A stretch of 37,995 nt of DNA from Fluviicola sp. (lineage in GTDB: Bacteria; Bacteroidota; Bacteroidia; Flavobacteriales_D; Crocinitomicaceae), in the NCBI GenBank assembly GCA_031260455.1, contig JAIRJW010000036.1:1-37995 (forward strand), in the 5' to 3' direction. Both the position numbers and the translations under genes were made by a program. The notes under the pieces were generated by a model. That model was not told the origin of the DNA and ran no database searches. It saw nothing but the letters and a program-made list of their open reading frames with translations. This document shows positions 1 through 8,062 of the stretch, in pieces (position 1 is the stretch's first letter; the number at the start of each line of letters is the position of its first letter).

Positions 1-518
1 ATCCGCCCCCCGCCAAATTGTTTTTCACCCAAATGAATCAAGCCATTCAAAAAAGTCCCATTTGTTAACACCACAGACTTCCCGTAAATCGAAATTCCCA
101 GCAATGTTTTCACACCAACTATCCTTCCATTTTCTACAATCAATCCGTTCGACATATCCTGCCAAAAATCAACATTTGGGTTTCTTTCCAACAATAAGCG
201 CCATTCTTCTGCAAATTTCATTCGATCGTTCTGAGTACGCGGAGACCACATAGCTGGCCCTTTCGAACGATTCAGCATCCGAAATTGGATCGCCGACAAA
301 TCCGAAACAATTCCGGATCCACCACCCAAGGCATCAATCTCCCGCACAATTTGCCCTTTTGCAACACCACCCATTGCCGGGTTGCAACTCATCTGGGCAA
401 TTGTATTCATATTCATTGTAACCAACAGCACGGAACAGCCCAATTTTGCTGCCGCATTCGCAGCCTCACATCCAGCATGTCCACCACCAACAACAATGAC
501 ATCATAATTCTTCAACAT
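1..518 (-). CDS. mnmG: MnmG (GidA), tRNA uridine-5-carboxymethylaminomethyl modification enzyme, N-terminal part
   Basis: FAD-dependent subunit that, with MnmE, modifies the wobble uridine (U34) of several tRNAs in the cytoplasm. The 172 codons visible start MLKNYDVIVVGGGHAGCEAA, with the FAD-binding Rossmann glycines at residues 11-16. Further family signatures follow: a CNPAMGGVAKG segment near residue 50 and a KGPAMWSPRTQ-like segment near residue 95. The start is the ATG at 516-518, because the dinucleotide fold begins directly after it. The gene is cut by the left edge of the window, so only about a quarter of a typical 620-residue protein is present. It is the last visible gene of a minus-strand run after DUF4175, RsbW-like and ybeY. 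A parS palindrome lies 9 bp upstream of its start codon. The identification is certain from the motifs. Confidence 0.97.
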   Translation of the reverse strand, partial: MLKNYDVIVVGGGHAGCEAANAAAKLGCSVLLVTMNMNTIAQMSCNPAMGGVAKGQIVREIDALGGGSGIVSDLSAIQFRMLNRSKGPAMWSPRTQNDRMKFAEEWRLLLERNPNVDFWQDMSNGLIVENGRIVGVKTLLGISIYGKSVVLTNGTFLNGLIHLGEKQFGGGR

Positions 519-527
519 ATTATTTCA

Positions 528-543
528 TGTTTCACGTGAAACA
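528..543. promoter_or_regulatory. parS-like site, perfect 16-bp palindrome
   Basis: TGTTTCACGTGAAACA matches the chromosomal ParB-binding consensus TGTTNCACGTGNAACA at every defined position and is a perfect palindrome. It lies in the 42-bp gap between the ybeY stop and the mnmG start. Known of the family: parS sites load ParB and recruit condensin, and they cluster near the replication origin in most bacteria. A second copy lies 30 bp to the right. Confidence 0.85.
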
Positions 544-560
544 AAATTACCACCATCATT

Positions 561-1004
561 TCAAGCCTTCAAATGTTCCACGTGAAACTTACGCAACATT
601 AACATTTCATTTTCTTTGAAACGCATCAATTTCTCATCCGCATCCGATTTGTCTTTATAACCACACAAATGCAGCAAGCCATGCACACACACTCGGTGTA
701 ATTCATCCTGGAAAGCAATATCAAACTGATCCGCGTTATCTTTCACCCGATCTACACTAATAAATAAATCTCCTGAAACCAAAGTACCTTGTGTATAATC
801 AAAAGTGATAATGTCTGTGTAGTAATCGTGTTCCAAGTATTCTTTATTCATTTCCAATAAATGTTCATCTGAACAAAAAATCAAAGAGATTTCTCCCAAT
901 TGCTTTTGTTCCATCTCACACACATTGATATACCATGCAAACAAAAATTCCGGGTTAACACCCGGAACCTCATCAATATTTTCAAAAAAAACTTCTACCA
1001 TCAT
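561..1004 (-). CDS. ybeY: YbeY endoribonuclease / rRNA maturation factor
   Basis: Small cytoplasmic metalloprotein (147 residues) involved in 16S rRNA 3' maturation and ribosome quality control. The UPF0054 motif is visible as HGLLHLCGYKDK: H108 and H112 are the first two zinc ligands. The third position, His in the E. coli-type HxxxHxxGxDH motif, reads Asp/Lys here (K117-D118-K119). I believe this variant is common in Bacteroidota, so it need not mean loss of function. The start ATG at 1002-1004 overlaps the upstream RsbW-like stop codon in an ATGA, which implies translational coupling. The last codons contain a parS-like site. mnmG follows 42 bp downstream on the same strand. Confidence 0.93.
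   Translation of the reverse strand: MMVEVFFENIDEVPGVNPEFLFAWYINVCEMEQKQLGEISLIFCSDEHLLEMNKEYLEHDYYTDIITFDYTQGTLVSGDLFISVDRVKDNADQFDIAFQDELHRVCVHGLLHLCGYKDKSDADEKLMRFKENEMLMLRKFHVEHLKA
574..589. promoter_or_regulatory. second parS-like site inside the ybeY 3' end
   Basis: TGTTCCACGTGAAACT matches the parS consensus TGTTNCACGTGNAACA at all defined positions except the last. It sits inside the last codons of ybeY, on the minus strand encoding Phe-His-Val-Glu-His near residues 140-144. The protein's tail has therefore accommodated the DNA site. Centre-to-centre distance to the perfect copy is 46 bp. Confidence 0.7.
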
Positions 1005-1423
1005 TTATTAAAAAAAACGGTGACTTCATTTCCAATGTCATTGAAAAAAACTTCATCCGCCAGATTCCTCATCAGGAAAATACCACGACCATTTTCCTTC
1101 TCAATATTCTCAGGAGCAGTCGGGTCGGGGAGGTTCAAATAGTCAAACCCCTTTCCTTCATCACAGATCCGAAAACCAAACCCGTCACTTGTTTCATAAA
1201 ACTCCAGCTTCACTGCTTTCCATTGATGTAACGCATTACCATGAACAATTGCGTTGTTCACAGCTTCTGTCACTGCTATCAAAACATTGCCATACATGTC
1301 TTCATCAATACCAACAGTTTGACATGCTTTATCGATCATCGACTCAACTACCGGCAAATTATTCAACTCTGAAGGAATGCTTAATGAATCAATTAAAGTA
1401 AACCCTTCTTTCATTCTATTCAT
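1001..1423 (-). CDS. RsbW/SpoIIAB-like ATP-binding protein (GHKL, HATPase_c_2)
   Basis: A 140-residue stand-alone GHKL ATPase domain of the anti-sigma serine-kinase type. The N-box is at residues 52-62 (TEAVNNAIVHG), the G1 box at 88-92 (DEGKG) and the G2 box at 112-114 (GRG). There is no sensor or transmembrane segment. In Firmicutes such proteins phosphorylate anti-sigma antagonists, but no partner STAS antagonist or PP2C phosphatase lies in this window, so the target is unknown. It is 17 bp downstream of the DUF4175 gene and overlaps ybeY by 4 bp, which makes it part of the DUF4175-RsbW-ybeY-mnmG operon. The start ATG at 1421-1423 is used; a second ATG three codons later is possible. Family assignment is firm, biological role is not. 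Confidence 0.85.
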   Translation of the reverse strand: MNRMKEGFTLIDSLSIPSELNNLPVVESMIDKACQTVGIDEDMYGNVLIAVTEAVNNAIVHGNALHQWKAVKLEFYETSDGFGFRICDEGKGFDYLNLPDPTAPENIEKENGRGIFLMRNLADEVFFNDIGNEVTVFFNK

Positions 1424-1440
1424 TTAATGTTTTACGTTCA

Positions 1441-4400
1441 CTAGAACTGATTGAAATATTTACTTGCTTTGTCCTTGTAATACTTTGTCAACAAAGGATC
1501 AACCGCACGCAGCAATTCAACCTGTCCAAGCTTGTTACGTTTATACTCATCAAATCGAATAAGGTTACCATAATTGATGTTTTTTCCTGACGTGGATTCT
1601 CTTTTCTCTTCAAAGCCTCTTTCTCTCAGAGATTTTTCACTTTCCAGCAAACGCGTAAGAATATCCTGCTGACGACGAATCATTTCCGGAGAAAATTGTT
1701 TGTTAATCAAATCTTTCTCCTGTTGTTCCAATTCTTTAATCAAAGGATTCAGTTGATTTCCCTTTCCGGTTCCTTCCTTGTTCATTTCGTTCCGCAATTG
1801 CTCAAGTCGTTGGCGAATAGCTGTTTGCTGAGCCGCCATTTTCGCAATTTCTTTATTGCCCAGTCCCGGCATACCCATGCTTCCTTGTCCTTCTTTATCT
1901 CCAGGCTGTTTTCCTCCGGGGTTTGGACCCTTCTTCATTTGCTCCAATTGCTTTTTCAGCATTTCTTTCATATCACCTGGCGACATTTCACCACCACTTG
2001 GTTTTTGTCCAGCCCCTCCAGGGTTATCACACGAACCAGAGCCCGGCTTTTGTTGTTGCGCCTGTTGCTGCATCGATTGTAAACTTTCGTTCAGCATCAA
2101 TGCCAGGTTATTATAACTGGTCATTACATACTGTTGATGTGTTTGCAAACTCCTGCGGTTACGCTCGCCTATTTCATCCGTAATCAAACCAAAATTTGAA
2201 CGAATATCCTTCAGCTCTTTGTCAATAAATGGTGCAATTTTTGTCTGGCGCTTTGCCAAAGCCATCAAACTATCTTCCACCACTTTATTGTCATCCATAA
2301 TGCTTCGCTGTTTTCGACCTAGTTTATTATAGTATGGATCCATGTCCTTCACTTTCGCGAACTTGTCCATGATATATTCCTGATCAAAACTTAGAGACAT
2401 CAGGTTCTCCAATAACAAACGAATCAAGCTCATGTCTTCTTCATTTTGCTTTTTATTGGCTGCTTCCTGTTGGTTGTTCAGTTGATCGGAAAGTTCTTTC
2501 ATTTTTTGAGCAGCACTTTTCTGGCTTTCTCCTGCTTTACTTTTTTTCCCCTGATCCAGTTTATCTTTCGCATCATTCATTTCTTTTGAAATTTCCTGCT
2601 GTTCCTGGTCAAAAGAATCAATCGGCATCGGGCGCTCTAACTCTTCGTTCAACTTCTGAAGTTCCTGCATGTCCTTCTTCAGCTCATCAAACTTCTTATT
2701 CAGCTCATCCTGCTTTTTCGAAGCGTCTTTCTCATTCAGTTTCTCGTTCCTGATATCTTCTTCAAGTTGTTTCTGTTCGTCTGCTAACTGATCCAGCTCC
2801 TTCTCCAGATCATCAATCTTTTCATTTACCTGCAGACGCTTCAACATTTCCATGGTACGATCGAGTTGCTTTTTCATTTCATCACTCGATTGATCCAGTT
2901 TTTGCGTTTCATTTTTCATCTGGATCTGATCGTTTTTTTCCATCATTTTTTCCAGTTCATCAAGTAATTTCTTCAACTCATCGTCCATTACTTCTTTGAG
3001 CAATTCCTCTATCAATTCTTGCTGTTTCAACATTTCCTCATCTTGCTCACTCAACTTGTTTTTCTCCTGGTTGCTGGCATCTAGTTTTTCCTTGATGGAT
3101 TGCAATTCTTCCTGGAGCATTTGTTGCTGCTGTTTCAATGATTGAACCTGCTCCATATTTTTAAAATCACTCTTTGATTTGTTCATCAGAGATTTCTGCA
3201 GCGCGTTCACATCTTTCTGGAATTGCTCTGTCTTCTTGTAAACATTCGTCAAAGCACTTTTCAATTCTTTCTGAACTTCGTCACGTTTATCATTTAAACC
3301 GGTAAGTGTTGGCAATTCGTAAACAAAATTCTGTGAAGCTGTACTTTTTGAACCATTCACACCATCGTTGTCATACACCAGGAAATGATAAAAGATTTTA
3401 TCTTCCACACCAATATTATCGCGGTTAAAGTCTACAGCAAACGAAAATTTGTCATTCGTTCCGGAATAGTTATCCACCAGCATTTTGCGCTTCAATTCCG
3501 ACCCGTCTTTCTTTTTGATCGTATACAGAAAATATAAAGAAGTCAGTCCATAATCGTCCGAAATCAATCCTTCAAACAAACGCACAGATGGTTTCACCGA
3601 GTCCACACTTTCTGAAACCAGAATAGCAGGAAATGCATCTTTAATCACATGCACTTGAATATTTGAAGTATCAATCACATTCAGGTCTTTGTTCTTCAAT
3701 ACAAAATTCAATGTTTCGTCGTTTTTGAAAACTGATTGAAATTCCCCATTTCCAGAGTCAAAACGTTTTGAAAATCCCTTACCAAATACTCCAAACCAAC
3801 TTACATTCCGTGCTTCAACCGTCCAGTCCACCTTGGTTCCTTCCGGCAAATCCAGATCGGCAATATTTAACAAACGTTCATCTTTCTTCTTCAAATACTT
3901 CGGATAATGCAGCATAGCAACCACTTTTCCCAGAGAAGAATTCCCCAATACTTTTACTGTAAATTCTTTTGACTGGTATCCCTCACTTTCAAAATGGAAA
4001 ACAAAATCGGATTTCAGATTTTCAACCGGGAAAGCCAGGCGATTTCTGCGAATTTTATTCATCTTATAACGTCCGCGATTTGAAACCAGGAACACATGCT
4101 CCGGAACATACATTCCAGTGATGTCCACTTCTACATTATACGAACTCCCTTCCTTCAGGCGGTCTTTCTTTCCAACGAGATGAAAATCAAACGGAGCTTC
4201 CTGTGCTCTTGAAAAATTCACTACGTTTGATGACCCTTTCGTGATCCAGCCCGGAGTGAAAATGGCAACTGCACCAAAAATCAACACAACGGGGATTACG
4301 TACTTTAAATATCTCTTTGACTCTTCATAACGAACAGCCTCCTCAAATTTAACTGTCAGCAATTCATTGGACCTTTGAGAAACGCTTGCACGAATCAGTT

Positions 4401-4776
4401 CAAAGCTTCGGTCATCGGCATTTACAATTTCATTCAGCTGAAGAGTATTTAACAACCGATCCGAAACATTCGGAAAAAATGCCCCAATGATTTTAGCTGC
4501 CTGCGCGCGATTGATTCTCTTTCCAAAAGAGTACAAACGCATAAACGGAAGCATAAAGTAGCGCACAAGTAAATAGCCGTTTGTCCCGATAAACAGCAAC
4601 AACAAAATAAAACGTACAGGGCTTGGGAAGCGGCCAAAGTATTCCAGCACACTTACTGTTAACCCGGAAGCCAGCAAGAAGCCGGTTACAATTAAAACAC
4701 CTTTTAATATTTCACTCTTGTAATACTTCCGGATAAAGGCATCTATCTGTTCAATTAAGCGATCAAAAGCTGACAT
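1441..4776 (-). CDS. DUF4175 family membrane protein with long coiled coil
   Basis: Large envelope-associated protein (1111 residues from the chosen start) of a family widespread in Bacteroidota and of unknown function. Two hydrophobic helices lie in the first ~75 residues and a third near residue 160. A beta-rich extracytoplasmic region follows, then a very long Q/K/E-rich coiled coil covering roughly residues 490-780. Next come a Gly/Pro/Gln low-complexity stretch near 930-1010 and a conserved tail ending in YFNQF. I use the ATG at 4774-4776 (MSAFDRLIEQ) rather than the one 16 codons upstream. The extra residues (MNFSTLVSYFVIRIDF) look like translated leader, and the cytoplasmic lead-in before the first helix is complete without them. 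First gene of the minus-strand operon. The function cannot be told from sequence. Confidence 0.8.
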   Translation of the reverse strand: MSAFDRLIEQIDAFIRKYYKSEILKGVLIVTGFLLASGLTVSVLEYFGRFPSPVRFILLLLFIGTNGYLLVRYFMLPFMRLYSFGKRINRAQAAKIIGAFFPNVSDRLLNTLQLNEIVNADDRSFELIRASVSQRSNELLTVKFEEAVRYEESKRYLKYVIPVVLIFGAVAIFTPGWITKGSSNVVNFSRAQEAPFDFHLVGKKDRLKEGSSYNVEVDITGMYVPEHVFLVSNRGRYKMNKIRRNRLAFPVENLKSDFVFHFESEGYQSKEFTVKVLGNSSLGKVVAMLHYPKYLKKKDERLLNIADLDLPEGTKVDWTVEARNVSWFGVFGKGFSKRFDSGNGEFQSVFKNDETLNFVLKNKDLNVIDTSNIQVHVIKDAFPAILVSESVDSVKPSVRLFEGLISDDYGLTSLYFLYTIKKKDGSELKRKMLVDNYSGTNDKFSFAVDFNRDNIGVEDKIFYHFLVYDNDGVNGSKSTASQNFVYELPTLTGLNDKRDEVQKELKSALTNVYKKTEQFQKDVNALQKSLMNKSKSDFKNMEQVQSLKQQQQMLQEELQSIKEKLDASNQEKNKLSEQDEEMLKQQELIEELLKEVMDDELKKLLDELEKMMEKNDQIQMKNETQKLDQSSDEMKKQLDRTMEMLKRLQVNEKIDDLEKELDQLADEQKQLEEDIRNEKLNEKDASKKQDELNKKFDELKKDMQELQKLNEELERPMPIDSFDQEQQEISKEMNDAKDKLDQGKKSKAGESQKSAAQKMKELSDQLNNQQEAANKKQNEEDMSLIRLLLENLMSLSFDQEYIMDKFAKVKDMDPYYNKLGRKQRSIMDDNKVVEDSLMALAKRQTKIAPFIDKELKDIRSNFGLITDEIGERNRRSLQTHQQYVMTSYNNLALMLNESLQSMQQQAQQQKPGSGSCDNPGGAGQKPSGGEMSPGDMKEMLKKQLEQMKKGPNPGGKQPGDKEGQGSMGMPGLGNKEIAKMAAQQTAIRQRLEQLRNEMNKEGTGKGNQLNPLIKELEQQEKDLINKQFSPEMIRRQQDILTRLLESEKSLRERGFEEKRESTSGKNINYGNLIRFDEYKRNKLGQVELLRAVDPLLTKYYKDKASKYFNQF

Positions 4777-4993
4777 AAAATCAATTCTTATTACGAAGTA
4801 ACTTACTAAAGTAGAAAAGTTCAATCAGAATGTCCTCCACAAATTCTACAGAGCTGTACATTTTAATATTAAAAAAGGTTAATATACTCCTGTTCTCCAG
4901 CCTGGTTTTGAGACTGTAACAACACAATATTCAGATTAGGTGATTTTGAATAACCGGGGTTAATATTTCATTATTTTTGTACAAAAAAATAAC
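4777..4993. other. divergent intergenic region, DUF4175 / gltX
   Basis: This 217-bp AT-rich gap separates two divergent operons. The gltX promoter is recognisable near 4946-4979. For the DUF4175 direction I found no clean TAnnTTTG box, only the weaker TACTTTAG (minus strand) about 36 bp before the chosen start. No RNA gene or repeat seen. Confidence 0.6.
4946..4979 (+). promoter_or_regulatory. gltX-folB promoter (Bacteroidota type)
   Basis: TTG at 4946-4948 and TATTTTTG at 4972-4979, 23 bp apart, fit the Bacteroidota -33/-7 promoter (TTG / TAnnTTTG). The -7 box ends 14 bp before the gltX ATG, giving a very short leader without a Shine-Dalgarno sequence. Confidence 0.65.
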
Positions 4994-6505
4994 ATGATTT
5001 CGTCAGACGTACGTGTGCGCTTTGCTCCTTCACCTACAGGACCCTTACACATGGGTGGAGTCCGAACCGCACTTTACAATTATCTTTTCGCTAAACACAA
5101 CAATGGAACCTTTATTATTCGTATAGAAGATACTGACCAAACCCGTTTTGTTCCCGGGGCTCAGGAGTACATCATGGACTCGTTGAAATGGTGCGGAATT
5201 ATTCCGGATGAAGGTCCAGGGATCGGAGGAAAATATGGTCCGTATATTCAAAGTGAACGAAAAGAAATGTATCGTCCGTTTGCTGAAGAACTGGTTGCAA
5301 ACGATAAAGCTTACTATGCCTTTGACACTCCTGAAGAACTGGAAGCTGTACGCGAACAGGCTAAACAAATGGGGATGCCAAACTGGCAATATAACAGCGT
5401 CACACGTACAAATCTAAAAAACTCCCTGACACTTCCGGCTGACGAAGTAAAACGTCGTTTGGATGCAGGCGATTCGTATGTTATTCGCATCAAAATGCCT
5501 CGTAATCAGGATGTTAAATTTGAAGACATCATCCGTGGATGGGTGGTTGTGAATACGAACAACCTGGACGACAAGGTACTATTTAAAAGTGATGGGATGC
5601 CGACTTATCATTTGGCAAATATCGTGGACGATCATTTGATGAAAATTTCACACGTAATTCGCGGAGAAGAATGGTTGCCTTCTGCCCCGATGCACATCAT
5701 GCTGTATCAGGCATTCGGTTGGGAAGCACCGAAATTTGCTCACTTGCCTTTGTTACTGCGTCCGGATGGAAACGGAAAATTGTCTAAAAGAGACGGGGAT
5801 CGTCTGGGCTTCCCTGTTTTCCCGGCAAACTGGATCACTTCCGAAGGAGAATTATATTCCGGGTATCGCGAAAACGGATATTTCTCCGGAGCTTTCATCA
5901 ATATGCTGGCATTTTTGGGATGGAATCCGGGAACAACCCAGGAAATCTTTTCGATGGATGAACTGATTCAGGCTTTTACACTGGAAAGAGTAGGAAAGGC
6001 CGGAGCGAAATTCGACCCGGAAAAAACGAAATGGTTCCAGCAACAATACCTGAAAAATACTTCTGAGAAAGAGCTGGCACATTTATTAAAAGAACAATTC
6101 AACCTGACAGATTCCGAAGAACGTCTGAAAGCGTTCTGTCATTTGATGAAAGAGCGTGCTACGTTCGTGAAAGATATGATGACCGAAGGTTCCTATCTGA
6201 TTTTCAAGCCGGAATCTTATGACGAACAAACAGTTTCCAAAAAATGGAAAGCTGACTCTGCAATATTAATGACCGAATGGAAAAGCAAACTGGAAGTACT
6301 TCCAACATTTGATGCACAAACAATTGAAAGCGCATTTAAAGCATTCCTGGAAGAGAAATCGCTGGGAATCGGGGTAGTACTTCCATTATTCCGTTTATTG
6401 GTAACGGGAGCAGGAACAGGGCCTTCCATGTTTGAAATTGCTGCCTACCTTGGAAAAGAAGAATGTCTGAACCGAATGAATGACGGATTAGTGAAACTGG
6501 GATGA
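4994..6505 (+). CDS. gltX: Glutamyl-tRNA synthetase
   Basis: Class I aminoacyl-tRNA synthetase that charges tRNA-Glu with glutamate in the cytoplasm (503 residues, normal length). The HIGH-equivalent motif is SPTGPLHMGG at residues 13-22. The KMSKS-equivalent is KLSKR at 262-266, followed by DGDRLG. The anticodon-binding helical domain fills the C-terminal third. The ATG at 4994 is the first in frame after the promoter and leaves the usual ~10-residue lead-in to the Rossmann fold. The stop overlaps the folB start (ATGA), so the two genes form one operon. No discriminating evidence for a Glu/Gln mischarging type was looked for. Confidence 0.97.
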   Translation: MISSDVRVRFAPSPTGPLHMGGVRTALYNYLFAKHNNGTFIIRIEDTDQTRFVPGAQEYIMDSLKWCGIIPDEGPGIGGKYGPYIQSERKEMYRPFAEELVANDKAYYAFDTPEELEAVREQAKQMGMPNWQYNSVTRTNLKNSLTLPADEVKRRLDAGDSYVIRIKMPRNQDVKFEDIIRGWVVVNTNNLDDKVLFKSDGMPTYHLANIVDDHLMKISHVIRGEEWLPSAPMHIMLYQAFGWEAPKFAHLPLLLRPDGNGKLSKRDGDRLGFPVFPANWITSEGELYSGYRENGYFSGAFINMLAFLGWNPGTTQEIFSMDELIQAFTLERVGKAGAKFDPEKTKWFQQQYLKNTSEKELAHLLKEQFNLTDSEERLKAFCHLMKERATFVKDMMTEGSYLIFKPESYDEQTVSKKWKADSAILMTEWKSKLEVLPTFDAQTIESAFKAFLEEKSLGIGVVLPLFRLLVTGAGTGPSMFEIAAYLGKEECLNRMNDGLVKLG

Positions 6506-6864
6506 AATACATCATTGAAGTAAACGGAATCAGACTTTATGCTTTTCACGGATGCCTGGAGGAAGAAGGGAAAATTGGTGGAAATTACCTGATAGATGTT
6601 CACATGAAAACCGATTTTCAACAAGCTGCTTTAAGTGATGAATTAAGTCAGACTATCGATTATGTTCATATCAATGCAATTGTAGAACAGGAAATGGCCA
6701 TTCGCTCCAAATTGATTGAGCACGTAGGTCAGCGCATTGTTTCCCGCATTGAACAGGAAATCAAAGGATTAGTTGGTTATCGTGTAAAAGTCACCAAGAT
6801 TTGTCCGCCTATCAATGGCGATGTAGATAATGTGGCAATTATTATCGAGTCGGGAACCTGGTAG
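6502..6864 (+). CDS. folB: Dihydroneopterin aldolase
   Basis: Cleaves 7,8-dihydroneopterin to 6-hydroxymethyl-dihydropterin and glycolaldehyde in folate synthesis. At 120 residues it has the normal family size. Visible signatures are the FHGCLEEEG segment (catalytic Glu near 22), the DYV segment with Tyr54, and KVTKICPPI, whose Lys99 is the expected general base. The start overlaps the gltX stop by 4 bp, so expression is probably coupled. A tRNA-Cys gene with its own promoter starts 70 bp downstream. Confidence 0.93.
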   Translation: MKYIIEVNGIRLYAFHGCLEEEGKIGGNYLIDVHMKTDFQQAALSDELSQTIDYVHINAIVEQEMAIRSKLIEHVGQRIVSRIEQEIKGLVGYRVKVTKICPPINGDVDNVAIIIESGTW

Positions 6865-6892
6865 GAAGATCCAATGAAAATCGTCATTTTTG

Positions 6893-6922
6893 TTGGGATT
6901 AAATAAATATTTACTATTTTTG
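6893..6922 (+). promoter_or_regulatory. tRNA-Cys promoter
   Basis: TTG at 6893-6895 and TATTTTTG at 6915-6922 with a 19-bp spacer form a textbook Bacteroidota promoter. The tRNA 5' end lies 12 bp beyond the -7 box. Confidence 0.75.
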
Positions 6923-6934
6923 CCCGCGTAATAA

Positions 6935-7005
6935 GGTCTCGTGGCCGAGTGGCTAGGCACCGGTCTGCAAAACCGTATACTCCGGTTCGAATCCGGACGA
7001 GACCT
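6935..7005 (+). tRNA. tRNA-Cys (GCA)
   Basis: A 71-nt cloverleaf can be folded by eye. Acceptor arms GGTCTCG (6935-6941) and CGAGACC (6998-7004) pair fully and T7005 is the discriminator. The D stem is GCC/GGC. The anticodon loop is CTGCAAA with anticodon GCA, and the T arm is TCCGG-TTCGAAT-CCGGA. The first anticodon-stem pair (C/T) is mismatched. CCA is not encoded. A U discriminator and GCA anticodon are both expected for cysteine. Confidence 0.96.
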
Positions 7006-7006
7006 C

Positions 7007-7050
7007 TAAACCAAAAAGTCTCCATCAGTTGATGGAGACTTTTTGGTTTA
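7007..7050 (+). terminator. intrinsic terminator after tRNA-Cys
   Basis: A perfect 21-bp inverted repeat starts 2 bp after the tRNA: arms 7007-7027 and 7030-7050 with only a GT between them. The core AGTCTCCATCA/TGATGGAGACT is flanked by A-rich and T-rich sequence (CCAAAAA / TTTTTGG). It can therefore act as a terminator in both directions, for the tRNA and for the opposing anti-sigma gene ending at 7115. Confidence 0.85.
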
Positions 7051-7114
7051 GATATTGTCGCTTGTTCTATTATGATAAAAATGGTGTATCGCTTATGTAG
7101 GGTCAGGCATTTAT

Positions 7115-8062
7115 TTAATGTCTTATCAGCTGGAACATCTGGATATCTCTGAAACTTTTTCCGTTTTGTTGTTTACCTGTTACAACTGCTGCGTACATTC
7201 CTTCCGGAGCTTCTTCTCCAGCCTGATTTCTTCCGTCCCAATGCTCTTCCGAATCATTTGTTTCAAATACCAGAATGTTGTGGTCATCAAAAATAATCAG
7301 TCGGAAATCATTGATGTTTTCAACTTTTACAAAATACGTGTCATTCTGACCGTCATTATTTGGTGTAAAGGCATTTGGAAAATGAGTGACTTTCGTTTCC
7401 AGGTTCGCAAAAACTTGCTTATCCGTATTTTCAGGATATTTTTTCGAAGGCATTTCGGACACTTTACCTCCTGTTGTGGTTGCAGTTCCCGCTGTTGATG
7501 TTCCTCCTGCCGGAACCGGGGTTGATTTTTTTTCTTCTCCCTGTTTTGACTCCACGATTTTTTTATCGTCTGCCTTTTTATCTGAAATACTGTTTGTTTC
7601 TTCCGTCAATTTCGTTTCGTTCGCCATCTGATTATTTTGGCCTTTGTCTGAAACGACCGAACCTGGCTCCATTTCAGATTTCTCTTTTTCAGATACTTTC
7701 TGATCACCGGAATTCTCAGCAGTATTTAATGGAAGTGTGCTTTCCTTAACAGGTGTTTCTTCCGTCACGGTTGCTACACGAACAGCTTCTTTCTGAGGAG
7801 TTTTTTCTTTCTGACTGACGGATTTACCGCCGGAATTCAGCATAACAACTGTTGCGACTACACCTACAGTTCCAACCACAGCTGAGCCGATTAACCATTT
7901 TGTCAAAACAGAAAGGCCTTTTGTTACAACAGTTGCTGTTGATGCAACTCCTGCAGCGGCCATTTTTGCCTGAACACCAGCCCACAACTCCGGCCTCACC
8001 GGGGAAGTCTGGTTTTCAAATGCCTTCGAAAACAGTTCTTGTATATTATCTTTTTCAATCAC
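7115..8062 (-). CDS. Membrane anti-sigma-like protein with gliding-motility/T9SS-type (CHU_C-like) C-terminal domain
   Basis: A 315-residue protein with three parts. A cytoplasmic N-terminus (about 1-50, with the LWAGVQAKMA segment typical of anti-sigma-like proteins beside ECF factors) is followed by one membrane helix at about 56-76. Next comes a long Ser/Thr/Lys/Glu low-complexity linker at 80-220. The C-terminal domain of about 90 residues begins HFPNAFTPNNDGQNDTYF and contains WDGRNQAGEEAPEGMYAA, hallmarks of the gliding-motility-associated C-terminal family. The start is GTG at 8060-8062, overlapping the sigma factor stop by 8 bp, so the two are co-translated. Inference: it tethers or inhibits the sigma factor and senses an envelope state through the C-terminal domain. 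No ZAS zinc motif was seen. Confidence 0.75.
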   Translation of the reverse strand: MIEKDNIQELFSKAFENQTSPVRPELWAGVQAKMAAAGVASTATVVTKGLSVLTKWLIGSAVVGTVGVVATVVMLNSGGKSVSQKEKTPQKEAVRVATVTEETPVKESTLPLNTAENSGDQKVSEKEKSEMEPGSVVSDKGQNNQMANETKLTEETNSISDKKADDKKIVESKQGEEKKSTPVPAGGTSTAGTATTTGGKVSEMPSKKYPENTDKQVFANLETKVTHFPNAFTPNNDGQNDTYFVKVENINDFRLIIFDDHNILVFETNDSEEHWDGRNQAGEEAPEGMYAAVVTGKQQNGKSFRDIQMFQLIRH

